DNA of 64,000 bases. Origin: Dokdonella sp. GTDB taxonomy: Bacteria > Pseudomonadota > Gammaproteobacteria > Xanthomonadales > Rhodanobacteraceae. The stretch lies in assembly GCF_019634815.1 (NCBI RefSeq), contig NZ_JAHCAP010000012.1, positions 1 to 64,000 on the forward strand. Reading direction: 5' to 3'. The notes under the pieces are model-generated. The model did not search any database, was not told where the DNA came from, and saw only the letters and a program-made list of their open reading frames with translations. Shown piece by piece: positions 31,946 through 44,625 of this stretch; positions within the stretch are counted from its first letter, which is position 1; every line of letters begins with the position of its first letter. Made by a program: the position numbers and the translations under genes.

Positions 31946-32484
31946 GCCCCATTTCTCCCTGACCGCGACTGGACAAGACTCCGGCCGCAACGCCCCCCTT
32001 CCCCGACATTCACCGCGCGGCGAGCGCGATGCTTCCTGCACCGTCTCCGGCACCCTCCCGACGGGAGGACCGGAAGGCCGGCAATTCGACCCTCGAGCGG
32101 AGCCTGTTGCCAGCGGAAACGCCGAAAGGCGACAAGTGCAGACATCACTACCGCAACTGGCCCGCATGATTACGCTCGGGCGACCCCATTCGAGACTGAC
32201 GCAATTGCGCATGCTTTCGTGCCAGGCCAAGCGGCTCGCCAGTGACGACCCTCGCCCAAGCATGATTCGCGCCACTTCGACGGGAATGCCCGGCGCGGCG
32301 GTCAGGTCCACCCGCTGCGCGCGATGGACAGGCGGGCAACACGATCGCGCAAGGCGCGATCACCGCACCGCGTGCCGGACCCACGCTTTCGGCACCCTGC
32401 TAGACTTCGCATTCCCACATCGCAAGCCCGGGCGCGCCTTCCGCGCGGCCTGGCCGGCTCGCCGCCGCAGACGGAGCATCGCGC
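31946..32484. other. Divergent gap between ECF sigma and aceE
   Basis: About 540 bp. It must hold both promoters, but I could not identify -35/-10 pairs with confidence; several short GC palindromes occur near 32060-32100. No ORF shows coding character. Confidence 0.45.
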
Positions 32485-35205
<2,721 letters not shown>

Positions 35206-35220
35206 GCGATTCAATCACGC

Positions 35221-35243
35221 GAGCGCTGCGCGACGCAGCGCTC
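35221..35243 (+). terminator. aceE terminator hairpin
   Basis: GAGCGCTGCG (35221-35230), loop CGA, CGCAGCGCTC (35234-35243): a perfect 10-bp stem 15 bp after the aceE stop. No T-run. Confidence 0.65.
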
Positions 35244-35385
35244 CGGCGCGGGCACGGTCCCTGCGTGCCAGGGTTGCAGTGGCGTTCGGCGACCCGTCAC
35301 GCCCCATGTGCCGCGTTTCCGATCCGTTTCGCATCCGCGGACTACAGTGTCCCATGTTGCCTTCACGCAAGGCGATCACGGGGAC

Positions 35386-36774
35386 ATGGAGATGGTTTTG
35401 GACGATCGAAGTGCGCCGGCCGCTGCGCTGGCGTTGACTGCCGAGGACGTGCTTGCACGCCAGGATCGCATTCCGGTGTGGACGCTGCCACGCAGCTATC
35501 TGGCCATCATCGGCGTCGGCTACTTCTTCACATTCTTCGACATCGCCGACATCGGTTACACGATGCCGGCGATCGCAGCCGAGTTCGGCTTGTCGAACTC
35601 GGAAACGCTGTTCGTGGCACTTGCCTTGGGACTGATCGGCTACGTGATCGGCTCGATCGTGATCGGTGCGATTGCCGATCGCGTGGGGCGTTACCGCACC
35701 CTGGTGGTCACGCTCACGATCACCGCGCTGGGTTCGTTTCTCGATGCCACCGCAACCGGTATCGTCTCGCTGTCGATCTGGCGCTTCGTCACCGGTTTCG
35801 GCGTCGGCGCCGATCTCAACCTCGTCTCGACCTATGTCGGCGAACTGGCGCCCGCGGGCCAGCGTGGCCGCATCTCGAACCTGACTTTCCTCGTTGGCAT
35901 TCTCGGCCAGGCGCTCACGCCGTTCATCGCGCTGGCGCTGGTGCCCAACTTCGCCTGGGGCTGGCGCGCGATGTTCGTGATCGGCGGCCTGATCGCCTCG
36001 ATCGGCGTGATCGCGCGCTTCCAGTTGCCCGAGTCGCCGCGCTGGCTCGCCCTGCATGGGCGCGTCGAGGAGGCCGACGCGGTCGTGCGGCGCATGGAAC
36101 AAGGCGCACGCATGCGCGCAATTGAATTGCCACCGCCGCAGCCCAGAGCCGTCTCCGCCGAGCTGCACGCATTCCCGTTCCGTGCGCTGCTCGCGCCACC
36201 GTATCGCGGACGCCTCGTGCTGCTGGCGGCGATGTGGTTCTGCTGGTACATCGGCAACTACGGATTCCTCGGCGATGCCGCGACGCTGGTCGCCGAGCAG
36301 GGCTTCGCGGTCGGCAGTTCGCTGCTGTTTCTGGGCATCGGCGCCCTGGGTTATCCGGTGGGCGCCCTGCTCATGGCCTGCATCGCGGATCGCTTCGAGC
36401 GGCGACTGCTCATATTCTGCTCGACCCTCGTGTGGCTGGCCGGCATGCTGCTGATCGGCGCCAAGAGCGACGAAACCATGCTCGTGGCCGGTTCCTTCCT
36501 GGCTTCACTTGCGCTGGGCCTGTATCTGCAAGTGGCCTATACCTACACCGCGGAGCTGTTCCCGACGCGCGCACGCGCCAGCGGCTTTGCGCTCTCCGAT
36601 GGCATCGGTCACGCCGGCGGCGCGGTCGGCGCGCTGTTGCTGCCGGCGCTGGTTGGGGCGACCTCGTTCTTCGTCGGCTTTCTCGGCATCGGCCTCACCG
36701 GAGTGCTCGCAGGGCTCATCGCGCTGCTGGGACCACGCACGAGCGGGCGGCGATTGGAGGACGTCTCGCACTGA
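35386..36774 (+). CDS. MFS transporter, sugar/acid-porter type
   Basis: 462 aa, about twelve membrane segments. The cytoplasmic loop 2-3 motif is GAIADRVGRYRT; the sugar-porter-like PESPRWLALHGRVEEA closes the first half. GADLNLVSTYVGELAPAGQRGR and YTYTAELFPTRARASG are typical of the AAHS/sugar-porter branch. Substrate unknown. Start ATG at 35386 chosen because it precedes the first homologous residues; an ATG two codons later is possible. Stands alone between aceE and a phosphoesterase gene. Confidence 0.88.
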   Translation: MEMVLDDRSAPAAALALTAEDVLARQDRIPVWTLPRSYLAIIGVGYFFTFFDIADIGYTMPAIAAEFGLSNSETLFVALALGLIGYVIGSIVIGAIADRVGRYRTLVVTLTITALGSFLDATATGIVSLSIWRFVTGFGVGADLNLVSTYVGELAPAGQRGRISNLTFLVGILGQALTPFIALALVPNFAWGWRAMFVIGGLIASIGVIARFQLPESPRWLALHGRVEEADAVVRRMEQGARMRAIELPPPQPRAVSAELHAFPFRALLAPPYRGRLVLLAAMWFCWYIGNYGFLGDAATLVAEQGFAVGSSLLFLGIGALGYPVGALLMACIADRFERRLLIFCSTLVWLAGMLLIGAKSDETMLVAGSFLASLALGLYLQVAYTYTAELFPTRARASGFALSDGIGHAGGAVGALLLPALVGATSFFVGFLGIGLTGVLAGLIALLGPRTSGRRLEDVSH

Positions 36775-36911
36775 TCCATGCGCGACGCGCCTTGCTGCCT
36801 TCAATGCGCCGCGATCCCCACGCAGACAGGGAGCGTGATGGTTACGCTGCTTGATCGGTGTTGCCCTAAACTCCGCGCTCGCCGGACTTCGCGCCCTTGC
36901 TGGAGAAATCG

Positions 36912-38012
36912 ATGCGATGCCTGATCCTGCTTGTCGCCTGCCTGCTTGCCAACCAGGCCGCGCCCGCACGCGCGCAAGGACAGGACTGGAAGGCACCGAA
37001 GATCGATCACCTCTTCATCATCATGCTCGAGAACCAGTTGTTCGAGACCACCTTCGGCAAGCAGTCACCGGCACCGTACCTTGCGCGTGAATTGCCGGCC
37101 AAGGGCGCGCTGCTGCGTCAGTTCTACGGCATCGGCCACCTCAGTTTGCCGAACTACATCGCGACGATCAGCGGCCAGGCGCCCAATCCCGCGACCCAAC
37201 GCGACTGCACCACGTTCAGCCAATTCGTCGCCAGCGGTCCGCTCGATGCCGACGGCCAGCTGCCCGGCGAGGGCTGCGTCTACCCGGCTTCGGTGCTCAC
37301 CATCGCCGACCAGCTCGACGCTGCCGGCAAGCACTGGAAGGCGTACATGGAAGACATGGGCAACGATCCTGCGCGCGCAGCTGCCGAGTGTGGCCACTCA
37401 CCGATCGGTGCCGAGGAGCGTACGCGCCACGCCAGCGCGCGCGACATGTACGTCGCCAAGCACAATCCCTTTGTCTACTTCCGTTCGATCATCGACGACC
37501 ACAAACGTTGCCGGCGCGGGGTTGTCAATCTCAATCGCCTCGACCGCGACCTGCGCAGGCTCGACACCACGCCCAACTACAGTTACATCACGCCCAATCT
37601 CTGTCACGACGGGCATGACGCACCCTGCAAGAACGGCGAACCCGGAGGACTGGTTTCGGTTGACAAGTTCCTGCGCCATTGGGTGCCGCGCATCATGGCT
37701 TCGCCGGCCTACAAGCAGGGCGGGCTCATCCTCATCACCTTCGACGAGGCGACCATGGCTGACAAGTCGGCCTGCTGCGGCGCACGGCCTTTGCCCGGCG
37801 GTCCCGAACCCGGTTTGGGTGGTCCCGGCGGCGGCCGCATCGGCGCGGTGTTGCTGTCACCACACATCGCCCCCGGCACCCTGAGCGACGTACCCTACAA
37901 CCACTATTCCCTGTTGCGCTGGAGCGAGGACAACTTCGGACTTGCACCGCTCGGCTACGCGGGCATTCCGGGGTTGGTGACTTTCGGCGCCGACGTATTC
38001 ACGCGGCACTGA
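36912..38012 (+). CDS. Secreted phosphoesterase (phospholipase C/acid phosphatase family)
   Basis: 366 aa. Signal peptide MRCLILLVACLLANQAAPARA, then a phosphoesterase-family domain (alkaline phosphatase superfamily fold) with DHLFIIMLENQLFETTFG, GHLSLPNYIATISG in place of the nucleophile-containing segment, and LILITFDEA for distal metal ligands. Members are exported acid phosphatases or phospholipases C. Several Cys pairs suggest disulfides. GGAGA lies 8 bp before the ATG at 36912. Confidence 0.82.
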   Translation: MRCLILLVACLLANQAAPARAQGQDWKAPKIDHLFIIMLENQLFETTFGKQSPAPYLARELPAKGALLRQFYGIGHLSLPNYIATISGQAPNPATQRDCTTFSQFVASGPLDADGQLPGEGCVYPASVLTIADQLDAAGKHWKAYMEDMGNDPARAAAECGHSPIGAEERTRHASARDMYVAKHNPFVYFRSIIDDHKRCRRGVVNLNRLDRDLRRLDTTPNYSYITPNLCHDGHDAPCKNGEPGGLVSVDKFLRHWVPRIMASPAYKQGGLILITFDEATMADKSACCGARPLPGGPEPGLGGPGGGRIGAVLLSPHIAPGTLSDVPYNHYSLLRWSEDNFGLAPLGYAGIPGLVTFGADVFTRH

Positions 38013-38085
38013 CACAGCCGCGATGCTTCGCCGGTCGCGGCGGATCCGCCGTGCCGAGTTCTTCAACGTTGCTTATCATCTCCCG

Positions 38086-40428
38086 ATGCCGATCTTCCGC
38101 CTTCCGTTGCTGCTGATCCTTCTGATCTGCGCGGTGCCTGCATTGGCGCAATCGCCGGACTCATCGAAATTCTTCGACGAAGCACGCGCGCAAGTCGCCG
38201 ATATCCGCAAGCAACTCGGCGACGCCGACGTCGACGACGCCCAATTCAATCGATTTCGTGATGCAGCGGCGGCCGTGTCGAGCCAGGCAGACGCGATTGT
38301 GGCCGAGCGCACACCCGCACTGGCAGCGATTGAAGCCCGCTTGGCCGAACTCGGACCGGCGCCGGCCAAGGGCAGCAGCGAAGCCACCGACATCGCTGCG
38401 CAGCGCAGCGAATTGGGCCGACAGATCAATGCGCTCGACGCCGAGATCAAACGCGCCAAATTGCTCAGCGTCGACAGCCAGCAGCTCAGTGGTGAGATCG
38501 CCGAGGTCCGCCGCTCCAACTTCCTCACCCGCCTGTCGCAGCGCACCGCTTCGCCATTGACGCCGGCGTTCTGGGTCGAGGTCAGCACCAATGCACCCCG
38601 TGATGGCGCGCGCCTTGCCAACCTGCGCGGCGCGCTGCGCAGCGCCTTGCAGGCCAGCTTTGCGCCGGACAACCGGGTGAACGCGATCGCCGGCATCAGC
38701 GCCGCGTTGCTGCTGGTGCTGCTTGGACGCTGGCTGGCCGAACGCCTGTTGCAGCACCTGACCGCAAACCGGGTGGCTCCCGGCCGCCTGCGCCGCTCGT
38801 CCCATGCCGTCGCAGTGGTGATCACAGGTACCGTGTTGAACGGCGCCGGTGCGCAGATCGCATTGGCCGGACTCGATGCTCAAGGCGCGCTCAGCGGCAT
38901 GGCCAGGGAGTTGGCCAACACGCTCGTTGGCGCGATCTACGTCGGCAGCTTCGTCGCCGGACTCGCCCGCGCCTTGCTGTCGGTGTCGCGCCCAAGCTGG
39001 CGGCTGCCGCCGATTCCCGACTCGATCGCGCAACGCCTGCGGCTTGCGCCCATCCTGTTCGGCGTCTTCAGCACGTCCATCATTGCCCTGGTTGCGCTCA
39101 ATCGCCTGATCGGCATCAGCCTGTCGGCGACGATCGCTACCAGCTGTATTGCCGCCCTCGGCTACGGCGGCTTGATCGCCTGGACGCTCACGCGTCTGCG
39201 CGTGCCGGCCGACACCGCAAACGCAGCGCATGCGAACTTGCTTGGCTTCACGATCGCCGCGCTCTGGCTGGGCGTCTTTGCGACCTTGCTGACCTGCCTC
39301 GCGGGCTACATCGCGGTCGCCTATCTCATTTCCGGGCAGATGCTGTGGTTGGGCATCATTGCCGCGAGCTGCTACCTGCTGATCTGTTTCATTGACGATC
39401 TGGCCGCCGCAGTGCTTTCTTCGCAGGCGGAATGGGCACAGCGCACCCTGGGTCTGGCGCCACACACGCTCGACCAGACGGGCGTGCTGCTCTCGGGTAC
39501 GTTCCGCTTGCTGGTTTTCGTGCTGGCGCTGGCCGCTTCGCTGGCACCCTTCGGTACGCGGCCTTCGGACTTGCTCGAGCGCGGCAGCAAACTCGGCAAC
39601 GGTCTGTCGATCGGCGAAATCCACTTGGCACCATCGTCAGTGTTCGGAGCCATTGCCGTCTTCCTGCTCGGCAGCTGGGCGGTACGCGCCGCGCAACGCT
39701 GGTTCGGCGAGCGCTTCCTGCCCACCACCAGCCTCGAACCGGCCATGCGTTCCTCGGTGTCGACAATCCTCGGCTATGCCGGCCTTGTCCTGGTGGTGGC
39801 GCTGGCCCTGTCCGAGCTCGGCCTGTCGCTGGAGCGAATCGCCTGGGTCGCAAGCGCACTCTCGGTCGGTATCGGCTTCGGCTTGCAATCTGTGGTGCAG
39901 AATTTCGTGTCCGGACTGATCCTGCTCGCCGAGCGTCCGGTCAAGGTCGGCGACTGGGTCGCGCTGGGGGACACCGAGGGCGACATCCGCCGCATCCACG
40001 TGCGCGCCACCGAAATCCGCATGGCCGACTATTCGACCGTGATCGTTCCCAATTCCGAACTGATCACCAAGAGCGTGCGCAACGTAACCCGCGCCGGCGC
40101 CGAGGGCCGCGTACGTTTCACCCTGCCGGTTGCGCTCGACAGTGACCCCGGCCGTGTGCACGACATTGCACTCAACGTGCTGGTCAGTCACCCGGCCGTG
40201 CTCGCGTACCCGGCCCCTGTGGTTCTGCTTGATGCCATCGGCGACAACCGCCTGCTGTTCGTCATCGCCGCCTTCATCGCCAACCCGCGCGATACCAGCA
40301 GCGTGCGCAGCGAACTGCTGCTGGAACTGTTGGCGCGCCTGCGTGCCGAGGGCATCAGCCTGCGCACGCCGATGCCGGTTTCGCTCGATGGCGCCGGCAC
40401 AAGGTCCGACGCCGGCATCAACCCCTGA
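38086..40428 (+). CDS. Mechanosensitive channel of the MscS family, DUF3772-like N-domain
   Basis: 780 aa. Signal peptide (ending PALAQ), a periplasmic coiled-coil region (about residues 25-190) resembling DUF3772, then about ten membrane segments and the MscS core from about residue 590 (SVGIGFGLQSVVQNFVSGLILLAERPVKVGDWV). The beta domain (IVPNSELITKSVRNVTR) and the alpha/beta vestibule follow. A large MscK/YbiO-like turgor-release channel. Start ATG at 38086. It lies 73 bp after the phosphoesterase gene. Confidence 0.9.
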   Translation: MPIFRLPLLLILLICAVPALAQSPDSSKFFDEARAQVADIRKQLGDADVDDAQFNRFRDAAAAVSSQADAIVAERTPALAAIEARLAELGPAPAKGSSEATDIAAQRSELGRQINALDAEIKRAKLLSVDSQQLSGEIAEVRRSNFLTRLSQRTASPLTPAFWVEVSTNAPRDGARLANLRGALRSALQASFAPDNRVNAIAGISAALLLVLLGRWLAERLLQHLTANRVAPGRLRRSSHAVAVVITGTVLNGAGAQIALAGLDAQGALSGMARELANTLVGAIYVGSFVAGLARALLSVSRPSWRLPPIPDSIAQRLRLAPILFGVFSTSIIALVALNRLIGISLSATIATSCIAALGYGGLIAWTLTRLRVPADTANAAHANLLGFTIAALWLGVFATLLTCLAGYIAVAYLISGQMLWLGIIAASCYLLICFIDDLAAAVLSSQAEWAQRTLGLAPHTLDQTGVLLSGTFRLLVFVLALAASLAPFGTRPSDLLERGSKLGNGLSIGEIHLAPSSVFGAIAVFLLGSWAVRAAQRWFGERFLPTTSLEPAMRSSVSTILGYAGLVLVVALALSELGLSLERIAWVASALSVGIGFGLQSVVQNFVSGLILLAERPVKVGDWVALGDTEGDIRRIHVRATEIRMADYSTVIVPNSELITKSVRNVTRAGAEGRVRFTLPVALDSDPGRVHDIALNVLVSHPAVLAYPAPVVLLDAIGDNRLLFVIAAFIANPRDTSSVRSELLLELLARLRAEGISLRTPMPVSLDGAGTRSDAGINP

Positions 40429-40433
40429 TACGA

Positions 40434-40458
40434 CACCGCCGGCACGAGGCCGGCGGTG
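40434..40458. terminator. Bidirectional hairpin between mscS-type gene and HU
   Basis: CACCGCCGGC (40434-40443), loop ACGAG, GCCGGCGGTG (40449-40458): a perfect 10-bp stem in the 57-bp convergent gap. Confidence 0.7.
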
Positions 40459-40485
40459 CGCAAGAACGCTTGCGGATGGGCGCGC

Positions 40486-40845
40486 TTACTGCGCCGCGTC
40501 CTTGAGCTTCTTGAGAGCGCGGATCTTCACCTTGACCGAAGCCGGCTTGGCCGCAAACCAACGCTCTTCCTTGGTGAACGGATCGATGCCCTTGCGCTTG
40601 GGCTTGGCCGGCACATTGACCGCCGTGACCTTGAGCAGGCCCGGCAGCGTGAACACGCCCGCACCCTTCTTGTGGATCGAATTGGCAGCTGCCTGTTCGA
40701 GCGCGGCGAGCACGGCGCGCACGTCCTTGGACGCAACGCCACTGTGCTCGGCCAGATGCGCCACCAGGCCCGATTTGCCCAGCGCTTCGGTGATCGGCTT
40801 GGACGCGGGCTTCTTGCCGGCAGCCGGCTTTTTGGATGTAGCCAT
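40486..40845 (-). CDS. HU family DNA-binding protein
   Basis: 119 aa. A Lys/Ala/Pro-rich N-terminal extension of about 18 residues precedes a HU/IHF-type domain (ITEALGKSGLVAHLAEHSG... GVFTLPGLLKVTAVNVPAKPKRKGIDPFTKEE). The DNA-contacting beta arms are partly diverged from classical HU (no RNPxTG). A basic KVKIRALKKLKDAAQ tail follows. Likely a nucleoid-associated protein. GGAG before the ATG at 40845; a single-gene unit. Confidence 0.88.
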   Translation of the reverse strand: MATSKKPAAGKKPASKPITEALGKSGLVAHLAEHSGVASKDVRAVLAALEQAAANSIHKKGAGVFTLPGLLKVTAVNVPAKPKRKGIDPFTKEERWFAAKPASVKVKIRALKKLKDAAQ

Positions 40846-40939
40846 GGTTATCGTTTCTCCGTGGGGTAGCGCGACGCGATGCTGGCGCCGCTGCGCGTAG
40901 CGTAGCGTGTTTTAAGGCCTTGCGCGCAAGCAAAGGCCC

Positions 40940-40959
40940 AAAAAAACGCACTTTGTGCG
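40940..40959 (-). terminator. Rho-independent terminator of the kinase operon
   Basis: On the minus strand CGCAC-AAA-GTGCG (40959-40947) is followed by seven Ts (40946-40940). A classic intrinsic terminator, 57 bp downstream of the second kinase gene's stop. The palindrome CTTGCGCGCAAG (40919-40930) lies just beyond, near the HU promoter region. Confidence 0.85.
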
Positions 40960-41016
40960 GCGCGACGTGCACGGATCGCGCCAGCATGCTTCGCAGGTGG
41001 ATCAGCCGGCGCGCAC

Positions 41017-42819
41017 TCAGATGCGCGCCACCCGCAGCATCACGTTGGTGCCCGGCGCTTGCGCACGCGGCGTGATCGAGAAGCTCCCGCCCAGCGCATG
41101 CATGCGCGCCTGCAGGTTGCGCAAGCCACGCCCGCTGCCCCGTGGCTGCACCAGGCCGCAGCCATCATCTTCAACCGCGAGCACGAGATCGCCCTGGTCC
41201 CGGCGCGCAATGATGCGCACTTCACTCGCCTGCGCGTGCTGGATTACGTTGCTGAGCAGTTCCTCGACGCAGCGGAACACCTCGGCCAGCCTGCGCCGGC
41301 TCGTGACCTGGACGCGATCGACGCCGTCTATCAACCACTGGCTGCGCAAGCCCGCCGCATCCAGCGGCGATTGCATGCGTTGTCGCAGCAATTCCAGCGC
41401 GCCACCTACCGTTTGCGAAGCGCCATCGATCGCGTCGATCATCAAACGCAAGTCAAGCAGCGCACGCTGGATCTCACCGCTCAGGGGCGAGCTTGGCATT
41501 TCATCGCGAATGCGCGCGAGAACTGCAAGCATGCGCGCACCGAATCCCTCATCGATCGCATTGAGCATGCGCTCGCGCTCCTCGCCGGCGATTTCCTCCG
41601 AAATCCGGTTCCACGCGGTCAGGCTCGAGGCACGTCCGGTCGGCAGCACGCCATCGAGATGCACATCGAGGGTACGGGCTGCCTGCTTGAGCAGGCGCGC
41701 GCCCATCGTCACGCGGCGCACGAGCAGGAAGCCGATCGTCGCCATCAGCACGGTCACGCCCAGCGGACTGATCCAGCGCATGCCCTGCATCGGGCTCACG
41801 CGCCCGCCCAGGATTTCCAGGACCGCGCACAGGATTGCAAAGCCCAAGGCCCAGTACAGGGCCGCCCGCTCGATGCGTGGCGCATGCCGCGCGCGCAGGC
41901 AGACATCGATCGCAAGCAGCGCGGCAATGCCGGCAGTTCCCAGCCAGAACAGCAGGTCCAGCCAGCGGTTTGCATCAAGGTCGGCCAGCCGCATGACCAC
42001 CTGCATGCCGATCAGGGCGGTCATCATGATGCCGGCCCAGCGCTTTGCCGTGATGCGCCAGAAACCGAGCAATAAGCGATGCACCACGACGATGAAGAAC
42101 AGAAGACTCAGGTCGGACAGCGTGCGCCACAGCTCCGGCCCACCGGGCATCACGCCGATCACCAGATACAGGGGCCGCAGGGTCGCCAGCGCGACGGCAA
42201 GCATGAAATGGGTCCATTCGGGCGCACCGCGGTACAAACTGGAAAGGACCACCGCGATCAAGCCGAGCACCACCAACAAGGCGATGCAAATCACGGGGAT
42301 CACGACCTGGCGCCACCAGTTGCCCAACCACACGGGTTGCAACTGTGCTGCGGGGCCAACGCACATCGGCCCAAGGATCGTCGGGCCCAGCGTGTCGCTG
42401 ATTGGAACGCGCAAGCTGAGCAGGTTGTTGCCCCAGCGCAAGGCATCCTCGGGTATCAGGTACAGGCGCGGCACGGAGGAACGGTAATCGCGTCGTTCGA
42501 GGTCGATCTGCGGCGTCAGGTTGCGCGCATTGACGTGCACTTCGAGGAAGGGCGCGGCCATGCCGATGTAGGCCGCCTGTGGCACGCGATCGGCGTCGTA
42601 TCGAAAATGATGCCGCAAGGACAGGATCGCGGTTCCATCGGCGTTGGCATGCAGGTAACTGGGCAGATCGACCGGCGCGCCGCGATCGGCATCCATCATC
42701 ACGTCGGTGCAAAGGGAAGGCGGCGCATTCGTGTTGCGGTAGAAGGCCACGACCGCAAGCATCGCGAGCAACACCAATGCGGCTGCAATCACACGGCGCT
42801 GGAAGGCTGCTTTCTGCAT
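41017..42819 (-). CDS. 7TM sensor kinase-like protein lacking the phospho-accepting His
   Basis: 600 aa. One N-terminal helix, a periplasmic domain (about 30-165), then seven to eight membrane helices (about 170-385), i.e. 7TMR-DISM-like, then a NarL-type (HisKA_3 + HATPase_c) transmitter. The HATPase domain is intact: N-box EELLSNVIQHA, G1 box EDDGCG, G2 box GRGLRNLQARMHALGG. In the dimerisation helix, however, the expected IHDGFG is AIDEGFG: Asp423 (codon GAT) replaces His, and the helix is two residues shorter than in the paralogue. It therefore should bind ATP but cannot autophosphorylate on the usual residue. Third gene of the RR-kinase-kinase operon, 3 bp after its paralogue. Confidence 0.85.
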   Translation of the reverse strand: MQKAAFQRRVIAAALVLLAMLAVVAFYRNTNAPPSLCTDVMMDADRGAPVDLPSYLHANADGTAILSLRHHFRYDADRVPQAAYIGMAAPFLEVHVNARNLTPQIDLERRDYRSSVPRLYLIPEDALRWGNNLLSLRVPISDTLGPTILGPMCVGPAAQLQPVWLGNWWRQVVIPVICIALLVVLGLIAVVLSSLYRGAPEWTHFMLAVALATLRPLYLVIGVMPGGPELWRTLSDLSLLFFIVVVHRLLLGFWRITAKRWAGIMMTALIGMQVVMRLADLDANRWLDLLFWLGTAGIAALLAIDVCLRARHAPRIERAALYWALGFAILCAVLEILGGRVSPMQGMRWISPLGVTVLMATIGFLLVRRVTMGARLLKQAARTLDVHLDGVLPTGRASSLTAWNRISEEIAGEERERMLNAIDEGFGARMLAVLARIRDEMPSSPLSGEIQRALLDLRLMIDAIDGASQTVGGALELLRQRMQSPLDAAGLRSQWLIDGVDRVQVTSRRRLAEVFRCVEELLSNVIQHAQASEVRIIARRDQGDLVLAVEDDGCGLVQPRGSGRGLRNLQARMHALGGSFSITPRAQAPGTNVMLRVARI

Positions 42820-42822
42820 GAA

Positions 42823-44619
42823 TCAGAACATCGGCAAGGTGAAGCCGCAGCGAGGCTGCTGCGTATCGATCGACCAATGAAGCACGCCGCGCGCGGAACG
42901 AACCAGCCGTTCGACGCGCGCCACCACGGTGGCATTCCAACCCGCGCCGCCGAGCACGGTGAAGTCGACCGCGCTAGCACCTGCATGGATCGCGACCACG
43001 ACCGGTCCGTCGCCAATACCGGCCAGGGCCTCGCTGAGCAACTCCTCGACTCCCCGATAGGCTGCGATCAGGCGATTGCGATTGCCGATGATGACATCAT
43101 CGAGTTGATCGAACTTCCATTGGCAGCGATCCGCAGCCAGTGTATTGGCTTGCTCGAAGCGGCTGCGGAAGCGCGCCATCGCGCTGCCGAGCGATTGCGA
43201 GGAATCATCCATCGCATCGAGCATCAAGCGCATGTCGAGCAAGGCGCGCTGGATCTGCCCGCGCAGGGGTGAGTGCGGCAACTCGCGGCGGGCTTGCGCA
43301 AGTACGCCGACCAGGCGCGAGCCAAAGCCATCATGAATGTCGCGCATGAGCCTGCGGCGCTCGCGCTCCCCAATCCTGGAGGTCAAATGCGCCCACAATC
43401 GCCTGGTCGGCATGTTGTCGTCGGCCAGCGCCTGATCGAGCTCCCCGGCCAGGCTTTCGGTTGCCGCATTGAGGACGTAACCGCCGATGGCCATGCGCCG
43501 CACCAGCAAATAGCCCAGGCCCATGGCCAGCGCCATCATCGCCAGCGCGCTCGCGCCATGCCAGCGCTGCGCGAACGGCAGCCAGCCATCAATGGTTTCC
43601 GGCAGCGACACCATGAAGGCGAAGGCACAGACACCAATCACGACGCGCCGCTCGATACGGTGCATGAAACGCGCCCGCACGAAGATCACGAGCGCAACCA
43701 TCAAGGCGCTGGACAACACGAGCAACATGAAAGCCATGCCTGCGACAGCGTCGGATGCCGGCGGCAACCCATGCATGCGCAAGGCCACGCAGGCCGCTTC
43801 GAGAAACGTGGATACGTACAGCAATTTGAGCAGCCAGGGTACCCGATAGCGCCAGTGCGCACGCATGAACCCATGGAGCAGGTAGGGCAAGGCAATCAGG
43901 CTCGCGTTGCCGATGTGGATCCACAGCATCGGGCCGCCCGGTCGCGCCGGCGAGGCGCCATACGCCATGCGCACGATCAGCACCGCGAGCAGCGCGATGT
44001 ACCACAGGTACGCGGCAGGCCGGCCGTTGAGCCACCACAGCAGGCCGGCCAGGATCGCCAGCGCCAGCAGCAAGGCGAGGCCAAGCCTGGCCAGTCCCGT
44101 GATGCGCCACCAGTTCGCTTCGAATGCAGGGCCGAGCACGGCCAATGGACCCAAGCACAGCTGCTCGACGCCATGCGGACCAAGGGCTGGGTTTTCCGGC
44201 AGAATCAGGTCGGCAACATTGTCCCCCGTGCGCAGCAGGTCCGCCGGCAAGACATGCAGGTGCGGTGAGATATCGCGCCGGTTGCTTGCCGCAAGCTCGA
44301 CGCCCGGCGTGAGATCGGCGCCATTGAGCGTGAGTCGATAGAACGGCCGGGCGCTGCCGATTGCCAGCGCAAGCCGCGCGGCCGGCACGGTCGGCAGCTC
44401 GAATCGGAATTGGTAACGCGCAAGCGCCGGTCCAGCTGCGGTGGCTTGGCCCGGCTGCATGACCTCGATCACCTGCGGCGGCGTGGCAATGCACTGCGCG
44501 CCTGGCGCTTGGCGATAACGCGTCGCGAACAGGGCGAGCGCGACCGCGACCATCAATGCGGCAACCATCGACAAGCGTTGCAAGGCCAGGCGCAAGCCGG
44601 AGCGCGGGGCACTTGGCAT
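42823..44619 (-). CDS. 7TM sensor kinase-like protein with intact His but degenerate ATPase
   Basis: 598 aa from the ATG at 44619; a TTG at 44625 directly after the regulator's stop would give 600 aa, the exact length of its neighbour. Same layout as the paralogue: N-terminal helix, periplasmic domain with NRRDISPHLHVLPADLLR, and seven to eight membrane helices. The phospho-accepting motif is intact: ERERRRLMRDIHDGFGSRL, with His429 in the 598-aa numbering. The ATP-binding half is decayed: the N-box reads EELLSEALAG (Glu for Asn), the DxGxG box reads VLGGAGW (Asp lost), and no G2 box is seen. Kinase activity of its own is unlikely; it probably serves as phospho-acceptor for the partner kinase. 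Confidence 0.85.
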   Translation of the reverse strand: MPSAPRSGLRLALQRLSMVAALMVAVALALFATRYRQAPGAQCIATPPQVIEVMQPGQATAAGPALARYQFRFELPTVPAARLALAIGSARPFYRLTLNGADLTPGVELAASNRRDISPHLHVLPADLLRTGDNVADLILPENPALGPHGVEQLCLGPLAVLGPAFEANWWRITGLARLGLALLLALAILAGLLWWLNGRPAAYLWYIALLAVLIVRMAYGASPARPGGPMLWIHIGNASLIALPYLLHGFMRAHWRYRVPWLLKLLYVSTFLEAACVALRMHGLPPASDAVAGMAFMLLVLSSALMVALVIFVRARFMHRIERRVVIGVCAFAFMVSLPETIDGWLPFAQRWHGASALAMMALAMGLGYLLVRRMAIGGYVLNAATESLAGELDQALADDNMPTRRLWAHLTSRIGERERRRLMRDIHDGFGSRLVGVLAQARRELPHSPLRGQIQRALLDMRLMLDAMDDSSQSLGSAMARFRSRFEQANTLAADRCQWKFDQLDDVIIGNRNRLIAAYRGVEELLSEALAGIGDGPVVVAIHAGASAVDFTVLGGAGWNATVVARVERLVRSARGVLHWSIDTQQPRCGFTLPMF

Positions 44620-44625
44620 CTCCAA

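Noticed and set aside
41017..44619. Pseudogenisation of the two kinase genes
   Set aside because: Both frames are intact over about 600 codons, nearly equal in length, coupled, and the losses are complementary rather than random.
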